From the NCBI RefSeq assembly GCF_003217495.1, contig NZ_QJSW01000005.1, positions 248,001 to 312,000 of the forward strand: a stretch of DNA of 64,000 nt, given 5' to 3'. Positions 62,153 to 64,000 of the stretch are shown one piece after another. Origin of the DNA: Paenibacillus barcinonensis (GTDB lineage: Bacteria; Bacillota; Bacilli; Paenibacillales; Paenibacillaceae). Within the stretch, counting starts at the first letter, position 1. Each line of letters begins with the position of its first letter. A program made the translations under genes and the position numbers. The notes beneath the pieces were generated by a model. The model had not been told where the DNA came from. It saw only the letters and a program-made list of their open reading frames with translations, and made no database searches.

Positions 62153-62833
62153 GTGAACACTGGACATATTGAAGTTAGTCAATGGATTGAGTCCATAAAA
62201 AATCTTAATTACAGGGGAGTTCTTAATGACAGGAGCATTAGGGAAGATATCGAAACTAAACTGAATTTGACTAAGGCCGAGGGAGTAATACAAAGTAAAA
62301 ACGCCCTTAAAACATATGACAGTATTATGGAGACCTATATTTACAAGGAAATCAAAAATAAAACTGACTATCGAAATCGAAATAAAAAATTCTTGAATTG
62401 TTTGAATAAGTCAAAAAATATTGATGATTTTACGATGAATGAAATTTTTGGGCCGGAATTGAGTGACCTTCAAAATAGAAATAAACAACAAATATCTCAT
62501 GCAAAATCTTATATTCAAAATGCGGAGAGTACTCCTGAAAATCATAAATATATTGAAAAAGAAAGTGTAATTGAACTTGTGAAAAAATATGGTATTTCCG
62601 ATAAAGAATCAACAATTAAAAGGTGGATGCAACCGGATGAAAAAAGAATAAAAGCTATTAAAACTAGAGTAGGCAGACAGCAATATTTATCTGTAAAGCA
62701 AGAAGATATGATTGAATATCTTGGAAATCAGAGTGAAGTTCATCAGAAATTATTCAAACTAGCAGAGACGGACTCTCCTACAATCAAGACTGATGAATTG
62801 AGATATATACTGGGAAAAGAATTATTCGAATGA
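62153..62833 (+). CDS. Putative helix-turn-helix regulator of the element
   Basis: Protein of 226 aa starting at GTG 62153 behind AAAGGGGTAGG. Basic and helical; residues ~138-190 (KESVIELVKKYGISDKESTI, KRWMQPDEKR, GRQQYLSVKQEDMIEYL) look like a MerR/excisionase-type helix-turn-helix in which a target-recognition helix follows KKYGIS. No catalytic residues of a recombinase are visible. Its own promoter is overlapped by a long palindrome, so it may be autoregulated. Roles in replication or maintenance control are possible. Confidence 0.6.
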   Translation: MNTGHIEVSQWIESIKNLNYRGVLNDRSIREDIETKLNLTKAEGVIQSKNALKTYDSIMETYIYKEIKNKTDYRNRNKKFLNCLNKSKNIDDFTMNEIFGPELSDLQNRNKQQISHAKSYIQNAESTPENHKYIEKESVIELVKKYGISDKESTIKRWMQPDEKRIKAIKTRVGRQQYLSVKQEDMIEYLGNQSEVHQKLFKLAETDSPTIKTDELRYILGKELFE

Positions 62834-62972
62834 AACGTTACATGTTCCTTGTTAGTAAATTCGCTTCTGTAAAGCTCATTTTTCTCCATGTGTGTATATT
62901 TTAAATGATATGCGAGTAATAGATAACGTACTCAACTAATATTTAGATTGAATTAAGTGTGGTTTTATACAT

Positions 62973-63249
62973 GGGAGGACGGGAGAAATGTGGGGGACAT
63001 GACGGGAGCATCCTACCCTAATGAACTAAAATCCGATAAAAACAAAGCAAAAATAAAATAATAAATATATCATCCTCCCAATCTCCCACACTCTGTACAA
63101 TGTTCAACCACCTTTTCTAGTGTTAGCATGTTTTTGTTTCTGTTGTGCATTTCTTTTGGGGGAATGGGAGGATGGATAAGCTGCGCCCCGTTTCTCACGA
63201 GCTTTAACAAATCTCCCCAATCCTCCCCCGCTTTTTGAGCCTCCCAATC
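62973..63249. repeat. Cluster of G-rich repeats (core GATTGGGAG / GGGAGNNNGGGAG)
   Basis: Plus-strand copies at 62973-62985 (GGGAG-GAC-GGGAG) and 63158-63170 (GGGGG-AAT-GGGAG). Minus-strand copies at 63075-63087 (GGGAG-ATT-GGGAG), 63215-63227 (variant with an extra G) and 63241-63249 (GATTGGGAG). The units stand out against very AT-rich surroundings and alternate in orientation. They could be iterons, priming sites or G-rich structural elements. Confidence 0.5.
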
Positions 63250-63447
63250 TGGCCTTGTTCTTCGGGGGAGGGGATCTAAGAATATAGTGCGGACATGGTA
63301 GAAACAGATTGTTAAACATTAAAAGATAGTAGAACGACTACTGTGATCATTGGTGAGTTCTTGTAGCGAGTAGCGTATCATCAGCTTATGAAGCAAGGAA
63401 GGCTACTACCTTAGTAGTTGTAGTATTTGCTTAACCAGAATGAAATA

Positions 63448-63483
63448 AGGGCTCCTCCGCATCAAGCGAGAAGGAACCCTGTT
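63448..63483 (-). terminator. Likely terminator of the right-edge gene
   Basis: On the minus strand AGGGTTCC and CGC pair with GCG and GGAGCCCT, followed by TATTTC. The T-run is weak. Confidence 0.5.
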
Positions 63484-63522
63484 GTTAAGCACATTGAATT
63501 TGTCGAGCTTGTTTTTGATGCA

Positions 63523-64000
63523 CTAGTTGTTTTGATCAATAAGGTTTTGTGCATCTTCTAGATGTATGAAGGTACAATAAGGTTGGGTTTTTGTATTATC
63601 GGCATGAGTCAATGAGCATTTGTGGCTGTTAACTTTGGAAAGCCGTCCGCCGCCTTTATTACTTGTGGCTGTGCGGATAATGCCATACGTTGCCCAAGAA
63701 GAAATTACATTTTTAGATACGTAACCCCATGTAGTGAGAAGGTTATTTAATTCATTAGTTACAATCATAAGACAAGGGATTATCTTGTCGTTCAATTTGT
63801 ATTCAGAAAATTTTCCATATTGAGAGTGGTTCGGGTTGCTTTCTGTAAAGTGCTTTTTTTGATTAGTAGTGGCGTAGGCCATAACATCCTCTAGAGCTTC
63901 GATATTCTTATTTCGCCCTGTACAAATTTCTTTCAAATAATCATTAGTATACTCACAAATTCGGTTAATTTCTTCGTGATTAAGGGAGGACAATTGATAT
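63523..64000 (-). CDS. C-terminal part of a replication-type protein (DUF927-like), cut by the window edge
   Basis: The frame is open through the right edge. A TTG at 63993 is possible but has no ribosome binding site, so the gene most likely continues. The visible ~158 residues hold a helical segment (EINRICEYTNDYLKEICTG), then LLTTWGYVSKNVISSWATYGII followed by a GGGRLSKV and Cys-containing strand. This resembles the winged-helix tail of DUF927 or D5-type helicase proteins that accompany AEP primases. The assignment is tentative. Confidence 0.5.
   Translation of the reverse strand, partial: YQLSSLNHEEINRICEYTNDYLKEICTGRNKNIEALEDVMAYATTNQKKHFTESNPNHSQYGKFSEYKLNDKIIPCLMIVTNELNNLLTTWGYVSKNVISSWATYGIIRTATSNKGGGRLSKVNSHKCSLTHADNTKTQPYCTFIHLEDAQNLIDQNN

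Larger units (their letters stand above)
62834..63522. other. Non-coding region with G-rich repeats and small hairpins
   Basis: About 690 nt without a convincing gene. It contains G-rich repeat units in both orientations (62973-63249) and two short dyads of CTACT/AGTAG type (63330-63345, 63404-63420). It ends with a hairpin before the convergent end of the last gene. The arrangement between the regulator gene and replication genes suggests an origin or regulatory region. Confidence 0.4.
53579..64000. mobile_element. AT-rich acquired region (genomic island or integrated replicon), left part
   Basis: From about 53.58 kb base composition drops visibly in GC and gene content changes to a phage/plasmid-like set: OLD-type nuclease, AEP primase, helix-turn-helix protein behind a palindromic operator, small unknown genes and G-rich repeats. 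The left edge coincides with the broken sulfurtransferase. No integrase, transposase or attachment repeat is visible, and the right end lies outside the window. The SLH and Crp-like genes at 57-59 kb have a less AT-rich, host-like composition, so the island may be composite. Confidence 0.65.

Noticed and set aside
63104..63319. 71-codon minus-strand frame rich in Gly, Lys and Arg
   Set aside because: Its Gly-rich composition comes from the G-rich repeats; there is no ribosome binding site. The repeats look like non-coding elements.
1..64000. tRNA, rRNA, CRISPR arrays or complete insertion sequences
   Set aside because: I looked for T-loop-like sequences, regularly spaced repeats and transposase genes; nothing beyond the IS30 fragment and the G-rich repeats could be supported.

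Overview
The window looks like a Paenibacillus chromosome (Bacillota). Evidence: strong AAGGAGG-type ribosome binding sites with frequent TTG and GTG starts, S-layer-homology (SLH) proteins, a secreted pectin and xylan degradation set (PL1 pectate lyase, GH10 xylanase with CBM22 and CBM9 modules, a XynD-type GH43-CBM6-CBM36 enzyme and a second GH43), sigma-D-like chemoreceptor promoters, and CcpA, Fur and MerR-type operators. No rRNA, tRNA, CRISPR array or complete insertion sequence was found.

Layout. 0-12 kb: two unknown small proteins, a pectate lyase, two tandem HAMP-less chemoreceptors with matching promoters, an acyltransferase-like protein, a VOC protein, the xylanase and a convergent alkaline phosphatase. 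12-20 kb: an attenuator-like leader before a secreted type-B carboxylesterase, a PchR-like AraC regulator with a Fur box plus an MFS exporter, and a MerR regulator plus a second MFS exporter behind a MerR-type operator. 20-26 kb: DUF1697, two SUKH-type proteins, a DUF2625 protein, a secreted beta-helix protein and a third exporter. 26-35 kb: a 44-residue membrane protein, hybrid cluster protein behind an Fnr-like site, a lone PTS EIIC, a two-component system divergent from an operon of two related GNAT-like proteins plus a 38-codon gene, and CueP. 35-48 kb: aminotransferase, Cache chemoreceptor, LRR protein, an SDR lacking its catalytic Tyr, the GH43 operon with a CRE, DJ-1/PfpI, secreted hydrolase and alcohol dehydrogenase. 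48-53.5 kb: an AraC regulator that runs in frame into a siderophore-binding lipoprotein, OsmC, an IS30 remnant and an SLH/YDG surface protein.

From about 53.58 kb to the end the DNA is clearly more AT-rich and looks acquired. It starts beside a 5'-truncated sulfurtransferase and carries an OLD-type ATPase-TOPRIM nuclease with an unfamiliar partner, an ankyrin protein, an SLH protein divergent from a Crp/Fnr regulator, several unknown small genes, an AEP-type primase, a DNA-binding protein behind a 34-bp palindromic operator, a cluster of G-rich repeats, and the end of a further gene at the window edge. No integrase is visible, so the right boundary lies outside.

The main candidates for undescribed biology are: (1) the two-component system / GNAT-like pair / micro-protein locus (29.4-33.8 kb), linked by 11-bp-period direct repeats; (2) the OLD nuclease with its partner (53.7-56.3 kb); (3) the AraC-lipoprotein read-through with an embedded Fur-controlled promoter (48.0-50.05 kb); (4) the esterase leader with mutually exclusive hairpins (12.57-13.0 kb).
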